A DNA stretch of 64,000 nucleotides from CAVQEK01 sp964596645 (GTDB taxonomy: Bacteria > Bacteroidota > Bacteroidia > Cytophagales > Cyclobacteriaceae): contig CAZQVB010000009.1 of the NCBI GenBank assembly GCA_964596645.1, positions 71,756-135,755 on the forward strand. Direction: 5' to 3'. The position numbers were made by a program, and so were the translations under genes. Shown one piece after another: positions 35,435 to 44,128 of the stretch (positions are counted from its first letter, which is position 1; each line of letters opens with the position of its first letter). The notes below the pieces were generated by a model. It was not told the DNA's origin, did not search any database, and worked only from the letters and a program-made list of their open reading frames with translations.

Positions 35435-37183
35435 CTAAAATGACAGTTTGGGTTGTTGTTGCCAGTTGGCACGGATGGATATGGTTTCGGGATAAAAGTA
35501 AATGGGCTCGGGATTTCTGTTTTCAAGAATGTTTCCATAACTCCATTGGCCATCGTTGTCGGCATCAATAAGTACCCGGATGGTATAGCTGCCGGGGTCT
35601 ACGCCTGTGAAGGTAAATTGACTTACACTGTTAGCTGCCTTTACTACTTCATTCTGATTGTTCACAAGTTGTATGGTATAGCTTTCATAATCTGTCTCTA
35701 CCGTACCTATTATTACGCCATAATCTTCGGGTGTGGATAAAGTGTAGCCGATGGTACGGCTTGCAAGGGTGTCGTTAGTAGCGCTTATGATGGCAGAATT
35801 TCCGAGATAAAGATTGAGACCTTTTGCATTGGTCGTGGTGCGTTGTGAAGATTTATCTCGTTGCTGCTTTTGTGTAAGTGGTTGTTGAGATGCGGCTTGT
35901 GTCTGGGCCGCAAGAGAATCTTTTTGAGCTTGTATTGTTCGCTCTGTCTGTGCATTTACACTGTCAATGTCAGCGAGTTGTGTATGTATGGAGAAATAAA
36001 GCGTATCACGGAATAGATTAAGTTGCAATGATGAGTCGGGGACGCAGCATATCCGTGTGGTGTTGTATTGTAGAAATATGCTGTCTGTATTGATTTGAAG
36101 TATAGGCGGCGAGGCAGTGATGTATCCATTAAAAGATGGTTCGACAACACTCCCTGATGGCGGAGTAACTGAGAATGTGAATTCCTCACTTCTGTTCGAC
36201 TCATTAAATTTCACCTGGGCAGTGTCAGTTGTAGAGTAACCGAGTGAATCAAATGCTTGAATAATGGTGAGAATACTGTCGATTTCGTCAAAGGTGTTGT
36301 AAATACGGATAGAGCGGTGGTCCTTTACAAATCCTGTATAAATGAGCTGATCGGTGTCAGGGGTAGTGATCAGGTAGCGGGTAATGTATTTATTGTAGTT
36401 AAAGTCGAAGTGTTGGCCTGAAGGTAGCGCACGCAATAACTCCAGTGGTCTGGCATCAACATGAAATAAGGGAATATTAAGATCGGCGATGTCAGTGGTT
36501 ACGTAAAGGGTGTCTTCTATAAAGCCGTAAGCTTCTTCTTTAAAATCCAGCTGTAAATTTTTATTGTTATCCATGAAGGCATATAGCCTATAGGCGCCAT
36601 CTTGTATGTTTTGCAATGAAAACGTGCCGTCTTCTTCGGTTTCTGTAAAATAGTAAGGTTGCCCGTTGAAAATGGTAGTGGTATCGCCAACGACATACAA
36701 TCCAACGGTGGCGGATTCGACTGAATCTCGCGAGAATAGCTCAGTTACTACCCCTTCTACTGAAAGGGAATCCAGTGTGTTGCCTGTAGAAAACACAAAT
36801 TTATTTTCTCTAGTGGGATTGCTTTCAGTGACGTCTTGTATGGATTCGCGAAAGTTGAAAGTATAGGTAGTGGAGTCTTTGAATGGTTCTTCGAAGGTAA
36901 GTATAAGTTGATTGCGCTTCACCTGGTAATCATATTCGGTATCAATCCTTGGAGTGATGATTAATTCGTTTTGTATTTGATCAAGCTTGATACGTTCATC
37001 AAATACAAAAGAAAACTTTTGTCCTGAGAAGTTTCTTGTTTCTTGTGGAGGATTGGCGATGATAAGCTGCGGCGGAATAGTATCTCGAGGTCCGCCTTGT
37101 GGCGACATTACTTGTGCACATTGGTAAAGGGAAGAGGCAAAAAGGCTAACGATAAATAGAGGAAGTAGTGAAATTCTTTTCAT
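35435..37183 (-). CDS. Ig-like (Big_5-type) domain lipoprotein
   Basis: A 582-aa envelope protein. The hydrophobic signal ends in LYQCAQVMSPQGGPRDTIPP; Cys22 is probably lipidated although the residues before it are non-canonical. A Bacterial-Ig-like domain follows at about 35-135 (IPPQLIIANPPQETRNFSG, FDERIKLDQI, LILTFEEPFKDSTTYTFNF). The remainder is beta-rich with a prealbumin-like unit (VEGVVTELFSRDSVESATV) and a Gln/Ser-rich linker near 420-450. The MSPQGGPxDTxPP start is, from memory, a recurrent Bacteroidota type. Its stop codon is 4 bp from the last DnaA-like box. The start overlaps the upstream methyltransferase stop by 4 bp. Confidence 0.82.
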   Translation of the reverse strand: MKRISLLPLFIVSLFASSLYQCAQVMSPQGGPRDTIPPQLIIANPPQETRNFSGQKFSFVFDERIKLDQIQNELIITPRIDTEYDYQVKRNQLILTFEEPFKDSTTYTFNFRESIQDVTESNPTRENKFVFSTGNTLDSLSVEGVVTELFSRDSVESATVGLYVVGDTTTIFNGQPYYFTETEEDGTFSLQNIQDGAYRLYAFMDNNKNLQLDFKEEAYGFIEDTLYVTTDIADLNIPLFHVDARPLELLRALPSGQHFDFNYNKYITRYLITTPDTDQLIYTGFVKDHRSIRIYNTFDEIDSILTIIQAFDSLGYSTTDTAQVKFNESNRSEEFTFSVTPPSGSVVEPSFNGYITASPPILQINTDSIFLQYNTTRICCVPDSSLQLNLFRDTLYFSIHTQLADIDSVNAQTERTIQAQKDSLAAQTQAASQQPLTQKQQRDKSSQRTTTNAKGLNLYLGNSAIISATNDTLASRTIGYTLSTPEDYGVIIGTVETDYESYTIQLVNNQNEVVKAANSVSQFTFTGVDPGSYTIRVLIDADNDGQWSYGNILENRNPEPIYFYPETISIRANWQQQPKLSF

Positions 37184-38058
37184 TTACCAGCGATATATAT
37201 CAGGCTAGAGTAATTGTGGTCTTGGGTAGCCATTGCATTGGACTTTCTTGCAATACGAAAAGCTTTTAAGTAATTGTTTTTACCGGAAGCATAGCGCTCA
37301 CTGAGCATAGATACATAGAACGCATCAAATTTCATCGGTAGTGTTTTTTTCAATTTCAGTCCGTGTAATTTAAAAAAGTGCTTGATGCTGTCAGGACTGA
37401 AGTGGTATAAGTGACGAGGTACGTCGTAGGCAGCCCAGTTCTCGGCGTAGTGTCGGGCGTCGAAAGAATGGTAATTGGGAAGAGCCATTATTATTCTGCC
37501 TTTTTTGTGGAGCAGTTTTTTGGCTTGCACTATGGTTTCATTGATGTTTGGAATGTGCTCTAGCACGTGCCACAGTGAAATGATTCCAAAGTCTGATCCG
37601 GGAGGGAGATCGAAAATGGAGGATTTTACATTCATTTTCAATCTGAGGCTGGCGCTTTGATTGGCGTCAGCATTGGGTTCTACACCATTTATTTCCCAAT
37701 TATTTTTCTGACAGGCCGCCAGGAAATGACCTGTGCCACAGCCTACATCAAGTATGGATCGGTGTGGTGCAACCTTTTTGCAAATATTCTCCTTTTGTGC
37801 GGTGGTGTAGTGCCGTACTCCTTTATAGAGCCAGCCGATAAGGTCAACAGCTTTATTTTGATGCGAGATATAAGCCTCAGACTGATAATAACGCGGCAAT
37901 GATCGGTCATCGGGTCTGGGGTTGGTAAAGAGTATTTGGCATTTTTTACATGCACTGATGGCAAAACTCTCCTGCGTGACCAAATGATCTCTGCAAATGA
38001 TGTGGTTATCGAACTCTGCCGACTGACAGATGGGACAATGATCTAAGCGTTGAAACAT
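37180..38058 (-). CDS. Class I SAM-dependent methyltransferase with N-terminal zinc ribbon
   Basis: A 292-aa protein. The N-terminal CPICQSAEF and CKKCQILFTNPRPD (8-50) form a Cys4 zinc ribbon. The SAM-binding motif I is ILDVGCGTGHFLAAC (about 102-116) with acidic GVEPNAD after strand 2, and IISLWHVLEHIPNI marks motif IV. This architecture is common in methyltransferases acting on sugars or small molecules. It ends with an ATGA overlap onto the Ig-like lipoprotein gene and starts 2 bp after the mnmG stop, so mnmG, this gene and the lipoprotein form one operon. Target unknown. Confidence 0.85.
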   Translation of the reverse strand: MFQRLDHCPICQSAEFDNHIICRDHLVTQESFAISACKKCQILFTNPRPDDRSLPRYYQSEAYISHQNKAVDLIGWLYKGVRHYTTAQKENICKKVAPHRSILDVGCGTGHFLAACQKNNWEINGVEPNADANQSASLRLKMNVKSSIFDLPPGSDFGIISLWHVLEHIPNINETIVQAKKLLHKKGRIIMALPNYHSFDARHYAENWAAYDVPRHLYHFSPDSIKHFFKLHGLKLKKTLPMKFDAFYVSMLSERYASGKNNYLKAFRIARKSNAMATQDHNYSSLIYIAGK

Positions 38059-38060
38059 GC

Positions 38061-39926
38061 TTATTTTCCTAAATAGACCAGTACTACAGAAATGTCAGCC
38101 GGAGAAACACCGCTAATGCGAGACGCCTGTCCAATGGTTTTGGGTCTGATTTTGTTGAGTTTTTCAATAGCTTCGGCAGACAACGCCTTGATGTCGGAGT
38201 AGTTGAAGTCCGATTTGATGGTATAATCTTCTAATTGTTCCATTTTTTCTACCAGGCGTTGTTCCTTATCTATGTAGGTTTGATAAATGGCTTGTATCTC
38301 TACCTGGGCCATTTCTTCTCTGCTATAGTTACTCAGCAAACTTTGCAAATCGTGATCAGCTGCGCTTAAGGCCTTTAGATTAATTTCTGGCCTTTTGAGC
38401 AATTGAAATACGGCCATTTTTTCTTTAATCGGTGCTGTACCTATTGCATCAAGACTCGTGTTAATGATTTCCGGCTGCATCTTGTAAAGGCTAAGTTGGT
38501 CATACAGCCTTTTTATATTGTGTTGTTTTTTCAACACATCCGAATATCGATCTTCAGTAGCGAGTCCGATGGTATAGCCGAGGTGAGTGAGACGAAGATC
38601 AGCATTATCTTGTCGCAACAAGATTCGATGCTCGGCCCGCGATGTAAACATCCGGTAAGGTTCATTGGTGCCTTTGTTTATGAGGTCATCCACCAATACG
38701 CCTATATATGCTTCAGATCTTTTCAGTATAAATGGCTCCTTGCCGGCCGTACCGAGATGTGCATTAATTCCAGCTATAAGTCCTTGACAACCAGCCTCTT
38801 CGTACCCTGTAGTACCATTGATTTGGCCTGCGAAATAGAGATTTTTTATAAGTTTGGTTTCTAAGGTTTGTTGCAATTGGGTTGGCGGAAAATAGTCATA
38901 CTCTATAGCGTAGCCAGGCCGGAACATCTTCGCATTTTCAAAACCAGGAATTTTGCGTAAAGCTTTAAACTGAATGTCTTCTGGAAGTGATGTAGAAAAG
39001 CCATTTACATATACTTCTACCGTATTCCAGCCTTCAGGTTCAACAAAGATCTGATGCCTGTCGCGGTCAGCAAATCGATTGATTTTATCTTCAATAGAAG
39101 GACAGTACCGTGGACCAATACCTTGTATACGTCCGGTAAACATCGGCGATCGATCAAAGCCGGTTGATAAGATGTCATGTACTTCCTTATTTGTATAGGA
39201 AATATGGCAACTTCGTTGATGTTGAAGCGGCTGCGTTGAATCTGAATAAGAAAACTTTGCAGGTTCTTCATCTCCAGGTTGCTCTTCCATCGCCGTATAG
39301 TCAAGAGTGCGGCCATCAATGCGGGGCGGTGTACCGGTCTTCATGCGCCCGGCTTCGAAACCCAAGGTTATAAGTTGTTCTGTAATACCTGATGCTGCTT
39401 TTTCCCCTGTCCTTCCTCCGCCAAATTTTTTCTCCCCTATATGAATTATGCCGTTGAGAAAAGTGCCATTGGTGAGAACTACAGATTTGGCGGGTATTTC
39501 AACGTCCATGCTAGTCTTCACACCCAGCACTGTGTTGTTCTTTACAACCAAAGCGTTGACCATATCTTGCCAAAGATCGATGTTCGGGTTTTTTTCCAGA
39601 GTAAGGCGCCACTCCTCGGAAAATTTCATTCTGTCATTTTGTGTACGTGGGCTCCACATAGCCGGTCCTTTGGAAAGATTGAGCATGCGAAATTGTATCA
39701 TACTCCTATCAGTTACCTGGCCCATCATGCCTCCCAGTGCGTCGATTTCGCGTACTATTTGTCCTTTAGCAATACCACCAATAGCGGGATTGCAAGACAT
39801 TTGACCGATGGTCATCATATTCATAGTAACAAGCAGCACACGCGACCCCATTTGTGCAGCACAAAAGGCGGCTTCACAACCAGCATGGCCGGCCCCTACG
39901 ACTATTACATCATAAACTGGAAACAT
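38061..39926 (-). CDS. mnmG: tRNA uridine-5-carboxymethylaminomethyl(34) synthesis enzyme MnmG (GidA)
   Basis: A 621-aa FAD enzyme that, with MnmE, installs the carboxymethylaminomethyl group on wobble U34 of certain tRNAs. The N-terminal dinucleotide fold has VGAGHAGCEAAFCAAQMG (about 8-25). The CNPAIGGIAKGQIVREIDAL signature lies near 46-65, GTPPRIDGRTLDY near 200, and GYEEAGCQGLIAGINA near 366. Full-length by family standard (about 620). The gene sits 2.6 kb from the proposed oriC; association of gidA with origins is well known. Two parS-like sites lie just upstream. Confidence 0.97.
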   Translation of the reverse strand: MFPVYDVIVVGAGHAGCEAAFCAAQMGSRVLLVTMNMMTIGQMSCNPAIGGIAKGQIVREIDALGGMMGQVTDRSMIQFRMLNLSKGPAMWSPRTQNDRMKFSEEWRLTLEKNPNIDLWQDMVNALVVKNNTVLGVKTSMDVEIPAKSVVLTNGTFLNGIIHIGEKKFGGGRTGEKAASGITEQLITLGFEAGRMKTGTPPRIDGRTLDYTAMEEQPGDEEPAKFSYSDSTQPLQHQRSCHISYTNKEVHDILSTGFDRSPMFTGRIQGIGPRYCPSIEDKINRFADRDRHQIFVEPEGWNTVEVYVNGFSTSLPEDIQFKALRKIPGFENAKMFRPGYAIEYDYFPPTQLQQTLETKLIKNLYFAGQINGTTGYEEAGCQGLIAGINAHLGTAGKEPFILKRSEAYIGVLVDDLINKGTNEPYRMFTSRAEHRILLRQDNADLRLTHLGYTIGLATEDRYSDVLKKQHNIKRLYDQLSLYKMQPEIINTSLDAIGTAPIKEKMAVFQLLKRPEINLKALSAADHDLQSLLSNYSREEMAQVEIQAIYQTYIDKEQRLVEKMEQLEDYTIKSDFNYSDIKALSAEAIEKLNKIRPKTIGQASRISGVSPADISVVLVYLGK

Positions 39927-39942
39927 ATAGCTCTAAAATTAA

Positions 39943-39958
39943 TGTTCCACGTGAAACC
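39943..39958 (+). promoter_or_regulatory. parS: parS-like ParB-binding site 1
   Basis: TGTTCCACGTGAAACC matches the parS consensus TGTTNCACGTGAAACA at every specified base except the last. It lies in the 72-bp mnmG-ybeY intergenic space and is paired in inverse orientation with a second copy 21 bp away. Confidence 0.82.
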
Positions 39959-39979
39959 CTATGACATTTAACATTCCGA

Positions 39980-39995
39980 AGTTTCACGTGGAACA
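39980..39995 (-). promoter_or_regulatory. parS: parS-like ParB-binding site 2
   Basis: AGTTTCACGTGGAACA, read on the minus strand as TGTTCCACGTGAAACT, again matches the parS consensus except for the final base. It starts 4 bp past the ybeY stop codon. Two inverted copies in one short spacer argue against chance. Confidence 0.82.
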
Positions 39996-39998
39996 CAT

Positions 39999-40445
39999 TT
40001 ATGAAAGATGCGACAGCAAAGCTAAATAATGATCCTCTAAAGTCCTCATGTGGATTTTTTCGCTATCAGTTTTGTCTGAAAAACCCAAGAGATGCAACAT
40101 GCCATGCGCCATAACCCTATTGAGTTCATTAATAAATGCAGTGTTAAAATCATTGGCGTTCTCTTCGACCCTATCAATGCTAATAAATATATCGCCTTCT
40201 ATGTCATCATCGGGTTGGTTATATTGAAAGGTAATGACATCTGTGAGGGTATCATGTTGCAGATAACTCTCGTTGAGCTGAAGAAGGTGTTCATCTGAGA
40301 CAAAAATATAGTTCAGGTTGCGAATGCCTTTCTGATTAGCAATGGCGATATCAGCAAGCCATCGAGCAGTGACTTCTTCATTGGGGAGAACAAATTCTAC
40401 ATCTTCAGAAAAGAAACTAATAGATGGCGCCAGCCTAGTTGACAT
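39999..40445 (-). CDS. ybeY: rRNA maturation RNase YbeY
   Basis: A 148-aa metalloprotein with the UPF0054 motif at 114-124: H114-G-M-L-H118-L-L-G-F-S-D124. The two His ligands are present; the third ligand position, His in E. coli, is Asp here, which I recall as usual in Bacteroidota. It acts in 16S rRNA 3'-end processing and ribosome quality control. Its start codon region overlaps the 3' end of the RsbW-like ATPase gene by 11 bp, so the two are co-translated. The pair of parS sites separates it from mnmG. Confidence 0.92.
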   Translation of the reverse strand: MSTRLAPSISFFSEDVEFVLPNEEVTARWLADIAIANQKGIRNLNYIFVSDEHLLQLNESYLQHDTLTDVITFQYNQPDDDIEGDIFISIDRVEENANDFNTAFINELNRVMAHGMLHLLGFSDKTDSEKIHMRTLEDHYLALLSHLS

Positions 40446-40836
40446 AGAAACTTAATTCTACCACTTTGCCAAAATCACTAAAGCTTACCTCGTCGGAAAG
40501 ATGTTTCATAAGAAAAATGCCTCTTCCGCTGGGTTTATCAATATTTTCTGGCGCTGTAGGGTCAGGAAGATTGTGGAAATCAAAGCCAGGTCCCTGATCT
40601 TCTACGCGAAACCTTAAAATGTTGTCGTGGAGTGAAAGCGCTATAGATACGTTCTTTTTACGATCATTTTTATTGCCGTGCATGATGGCATTATTGACAG
40701 ACTCAGTCACGGCTATCATGATGTTGCCGTATATATCGTCGTCTAAATGAAACCTTTCTTTAGCATTGTCAATAAAACTTTCAATGATGCGTATATTTTC
40801 TCCAATAGAGGGTATTTGAATTTTGATAGTATCCAT
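40435..40836 (-). CDS. RsbW/SpoIIAB-like ATP-binding protein (HATPase_c_2)
   Basis: A 133-aa protein made of a single GHKL ATPase domain. The N box is TESVNNAIMHGN (44-55), G1 is EDQGPGFD (79-86) and G2 is PSGRGIFLMKHL (102-113). In known systems such proteins are serine kinases that hold anti-sigma-factor antagonists, or regulators in partner-switching modules. No STAS antagonist, PP2C phosphatase or sigma factor is adjacent, so the partners must be elsewhere. It overlaps ybeY by 11 bp and follows the DUF4175 gene by 7 bp in the same operon. Confidence 0.88.
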   Translation of the reverse strand: MDTIKIQIPSIGENIRIIESFIDNAKERFHLDDDIYGNIMIAVTESVNNAIMHGNKNDRKKNVSIALSLHDNILRFRVEDQGPGFDFHNLPDPTAPENIDKPSGRGIFLMKHLSDEVSFSDFGKVVELSFYVN

Positions 40837-40843
40837 ACAATCT

Positions 40844-43800
40844 TTAGCTACCTATTCGCTTGAAATATTCCGTTACTTCCTTTTTATAATAAGGATTTAA
40901 TTTTGGGGGAACCGTTTTCAAAAGTTCTATTTCTCGTTCCTTCAATTTTATATATTCTTCAAAAGCCTTTGGAATGTTTCGTTGATAATCGGTGGGTCGG
41001 TCGCCTTCGCGTTCCTCGTCGAGCTCCCTTTCCCTGGCTGACTTTTCTGCTTGAAGCAAGCGGGTCACAATTTCTCTCTGGCGTTTGATCAATTGATCTG
41101 TCAACTGCTTATTTACGAGATCGATTTCAGATTGTTCCATTTGTTTGCGTATTTCCTCCAGCTTTCCAGATCCATTTTCTCCTTGGCCATCTTGTAACTG
41201 TTCTTCCAGCTGCTGTAGCATTTGACGCAGCCGCTCTTGCTCAGCAGCCATCTTAGCCAATTGCTCTGAAAGCTCCCGCCCCTGCTGACCGCTTTTTTTC
41301 AAATTTTGAATCTGCTCGCTTAACTGTTGTTGCAGTTCCGACATGCTTGGTGATGGCTGGCCTTTTTTGGGAGAACCCATGCCATTCATTGCCTGCATCA
41401 TTTGCGTCATTACATCATCCAGCATAAGAGCCAGGTTGTTGATGGACGTCATGGCATATTGTTGCTTACCTACTGCCTCGCCCTTTTTGCGCTCCTTAAT
41501 GGCCTCTAGTGTTTCGCCCAAGTATTGGTTCATTTGATCTACTTCTCTTGTCACGAATGATTGAATCATGAAATTTCCTTTGGCTAAAGAAAGCAAGCTA
41601 TCTTGGATCACCGCAGCGTCGTCTCTCAGGTCAAGCTGTTTTTCTGACAATTGTAGAAATCTTGGATCACTCTGATTCACTTCTTTAAATTCGTTCATTA
41701 GGGCTTCCTGACTAAAAGAAAGTTTGACAAGATGATCGAGTATGTCGCGCAACTGGCTCATATTCATCTCCATAGCCATACTTTCTGCGTTCATCTGCAT
41801 CTGTTCCAGCTTTTGGGCAAGTGCGTTCATTTTTTCGGCTGCTTTCTGTTGGGCATCCGAAGCCTTCTTGCGATTATTACGATCGAGTTGCTCTTCAGCC
41901 TCTTTCTGATCCTCTTTTATCTGATCCTCGTCTTCTTTCGTGTCTGGAGAAGCATTTGGATTTTTTAACTCCTGGTTGAGTTCTTCTAGTTTTCGTATCT
42001 GTCGCGTGTCTTTTTCAAATTTCTCATTCACGCGTTGCTGCTGTTCACTGAGCTGCTCCGATGTTTGCTCTTTATCTTTTGATTTTTCAGATTGTTGCTC
42101 TTGTTCTTTCTGGGTCTCTTTAATATCGTCAATGGTTTGCTCTAATTCAAAATCGAATTTCATGCGCTTATAGAGTTCCAAAGCCCTGTCGATTTCGTTT
42201 TCCAAAGACTGCTCTTTGCGGTTCATCTGCTTGAGCAAATCTTTAATTTCATTTAAGTCTTTGTTTTCCTCTAAGAGTTTCTGAAGCTCCTCATACAATT
42301 TCTTAGTTTCTTCGTCTAGCAGCTCGTCCATCAGTTGTTGAAGGCGTTCTACTTTTTCCTTCATGCGCTCACTCTGCTCCTCATCGAAGCGAGATCGTTT
42401 CTCATTTTCATTTTCCAGTTGCTCACTGAGTTCTTTTAAGGCCTCATCCAGCGCTTGCTTTTGCTCCAGTAGATGCTCAAGCTGCTTTTGATCTTGCCAG
42501 TTGAGCTCATGTTTGCCTTTGAGCTTATTTTCAAGCTCATCCAGATTTTGCTTGAGGTCTTTGGCCTTTTCCAGACTTTTATTCATTTGGCGCTCCGTCT
42601 TTTGCGACGAAGCTGCAATGCTTTCTTTAATAGCCTGTCTATCGGGAACCTGAAAGCGGTAAGTCGCCGTACGAGAAGCCTTTCTGCCATGAAGAGCGTC
42701 ATTATCACGCACCTGCAGGTAGTATTCAATGGTTTCACCCTTGTGTAGATTCAGCTTTTTCAGATCCCATGAATGATAGAAGCTCTGCTGTAGCTTTGAT
42801 CGATCTATACCGATGGACGTACTTATATAAGGCGCTTCTGCCTGGCTGGAGGATATAGAGCGATAGAAGAGTTGTAAATCATACAGCCCGTGATCGTCTG
42901 AAATGTTTCCACCCAGCACAACCAGGTCAAAAAGTACCGTATCCTTAAATTGCTGTAGAGAAATAGCCGGATATTCGTCGGGTTGTACATCAATGGTGTA
43001 CTGAATCAGATTCTTATTGCTGCCGTAAGGATTTTTTAGTCCGACGGTGTAGTCTGTATGACTAAACAAGTGATTCTTTACCGTAAAACTTTGATTATCA
43101 GATTGTTGAGCTAGGAAGGTTGTGTCTTGTGTATCAAAATGTATCCAAAGATCATCTGCGGCAAGTGTCTGAAAAGTCCAGGTGATTTCCGTGCCTTCAG
43201 GTACGTCGAGATTGCCCACATTGTCCAATCTTTCCGAAGACCGGTTGAGGTAGCTGGGATAGGTAAGGGAAACCTGAAAATTTTTAATGTTCGGGCGACT
43301 GACCACATTGATGGTGTGGGAGGTGGAACGATAGCCCGCAGCTTCCAGATGAAATTCTGTATTGTGTTGAAGGTTTTTGAATAAGTAATTGAATTCATTG
43401 GCAGATTCGGCCCTTGTTTTATATCGCCGGTCGCCAACCACCAGGTATACATTTTCTGGCAGTGTATTACCTTCTACAGCAAGTGCTAATGAAAAGTCTT
43501 CATTTTTGTAGGCCAGCAATTGCTCTGTATCTACTATAAATTGAAACGGAGCCTCTGGAGCAAACTGCTTATTAAACTGCACAATTCGCTGCGAGGGTGC
43601 CAAGATTGCTTCTGGAGAAAAGGCGCTCAACACTAATAATGCCAGCAATGGCAGCAGCAGGTATTTCAAATAGCGTTTGTTTCTGGAAATATCTATAGCC
43701 TGCCGAAAGTTGATGTTTCCAACATTATTGGCTTTCTGCGCAATGCTTGCGTAAATCAATGCATCGGATTGATGCAGTCGCTGAAGTTGTAGCAAGTTCA

Positions 43801-44119
43801 GTAGGCGGTCTTGCACCTGCGGAAAAAAACCACCGATCTGTTTTGCCGCTTCTTCATCGGATAGCTGTCGGCTTTTCCATATCAGCTTGATAAAATACCT
43901 GCCGATCCATTTGTAAAAAACAATGGCACAAAGGGCCAGGTAGCCAAAAAAGAGCAATATCCTAACCGCGGGGGGAGTGTAAAGCTGATGCTCGAGAAGT
44001 ACAAAAAATAAAAAAGCCGCGATAAGAATGGACAGCCCATATATGAATCCCTTAATGATAAGATTCATATAATACTTGCGCTTATATTCTATAAGTTTTT
44101 GCTGTATCCCTTTCGCCAC
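40844..44119 (-). CDS. Large DUF4175-type membrane-anchored coiled-coil protein
   Basis: A 1091-aa protein. Two N-terminal membrane helices (about 22-42 and 53-70) and a third near 150-170 (LKYLLLPLLALLVLSAF) precede a beta-rich extracytoplasmic region (about 185-470). A very long Glu/Gln/Lys-rich coiled coil follows (about 480-1000), with repeated ELxxQL/KxLEEL patterns and a Gly/Ser break at GMGSPKKGQPSPS. The start is GTG at 44119. This matches the DUF4175 family of Bacteroidota and relatives, whose function is unknown. It is in an apparent operon with the peptide-binding lipoprotein (9 bp upstream) and the RsbW-like ATPase. A mechanical or envelope-scaffold role is only a guess. Confidence 0.82.
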   Translation of the reverse strand: MAKGIQQKLIEYKRKYYMNLIIKGFIYGLSILIAAFLFFVLLEHQLYTPPAVRILLFFGYLALCAIVFYKWIGRYFIKLIWKSRQLSDEEAAKQIGGFFPQVQDRLLNLLQLQRLHQSDALIYASIAQKANNVGNINFRQAIDISRNKRYLKYLLLPLLALLVLSAFSPEAILAPSQRIVQFNKQFAPEAPFQFIVDTEQLLAYKNEDFSLALAVEGNTLPENVYLVVGDRRYKTRAESANEFNYLFKNLQHNTEFHLEAAGYRSTSHTINVVSRPNIKNFQVSLTYPSYLNRSSERLDNVGNLDVPEGTEITWTFQTLAADDLWIHFDTQDTTFLAQQSDNQSFTVKNHLFSHTDYTVGLKNPYGSNKNLIQYTIDVQPDEYPAISLQQFKDTVLFDLVVLGGNISDDHGLYDLQLFYRSISSSQAEAPYISTSIGIDRSKLQQSFYHSWDLKKLNLHKGETIEYYLQVRDNDALHGRKASRTATYRFQVPDRQAIKESIAASSQKTERQMNKSLEKAKDLKQNLDELENKLKGKHELNWQDQKQLEHLLEQKQALDEALKELSEQLENENEKRSRFDEEQSERMKEKVERLQQLMDELLDEETKKLYEELQKLLEENKDLNEIKDLLKQMNRKEQSLENEIDRALELYKRMKFDFELEQTIDDIKETQKEQEQQSEKSKDKEQTSEQLSEQQQRVNEKFEKDTRQIRKLEELNQELKNPNASPDTKEDEDQIKEDQKEAEEQLDRNNRKKASDAQQKAAEKMNALAQKLEQMQMNAESMAMEMNMSQLRDILDHLVKLSFSQEALMNEFKEVNQSDPRFLQLSEKQLDLRDDAAVIQDSLLSLAKGNFMIQSFVTREVDQMNQYLGETLEAIKERKKGEAVGKQQYAMTSINNLALMLDDVMTQMMQAMNGMGSPKKGQPSPSMSELQQQLSEQIQNLKKSGQQGRELSEQLAKMAAEQERLRQMLQQLEEQLQDGQGENGSGKLEEIRKQMEQSEIDLVNKQLTDQLIKRQREIVTRLLQAEKSARERELDEEREGDRPTDYQRNIPKAFEEYIKLKEREIELLKTVPPKLNPYYKKEVTEYFKRIGS

Positions 44120-44128
44120 AGTCGAGTG

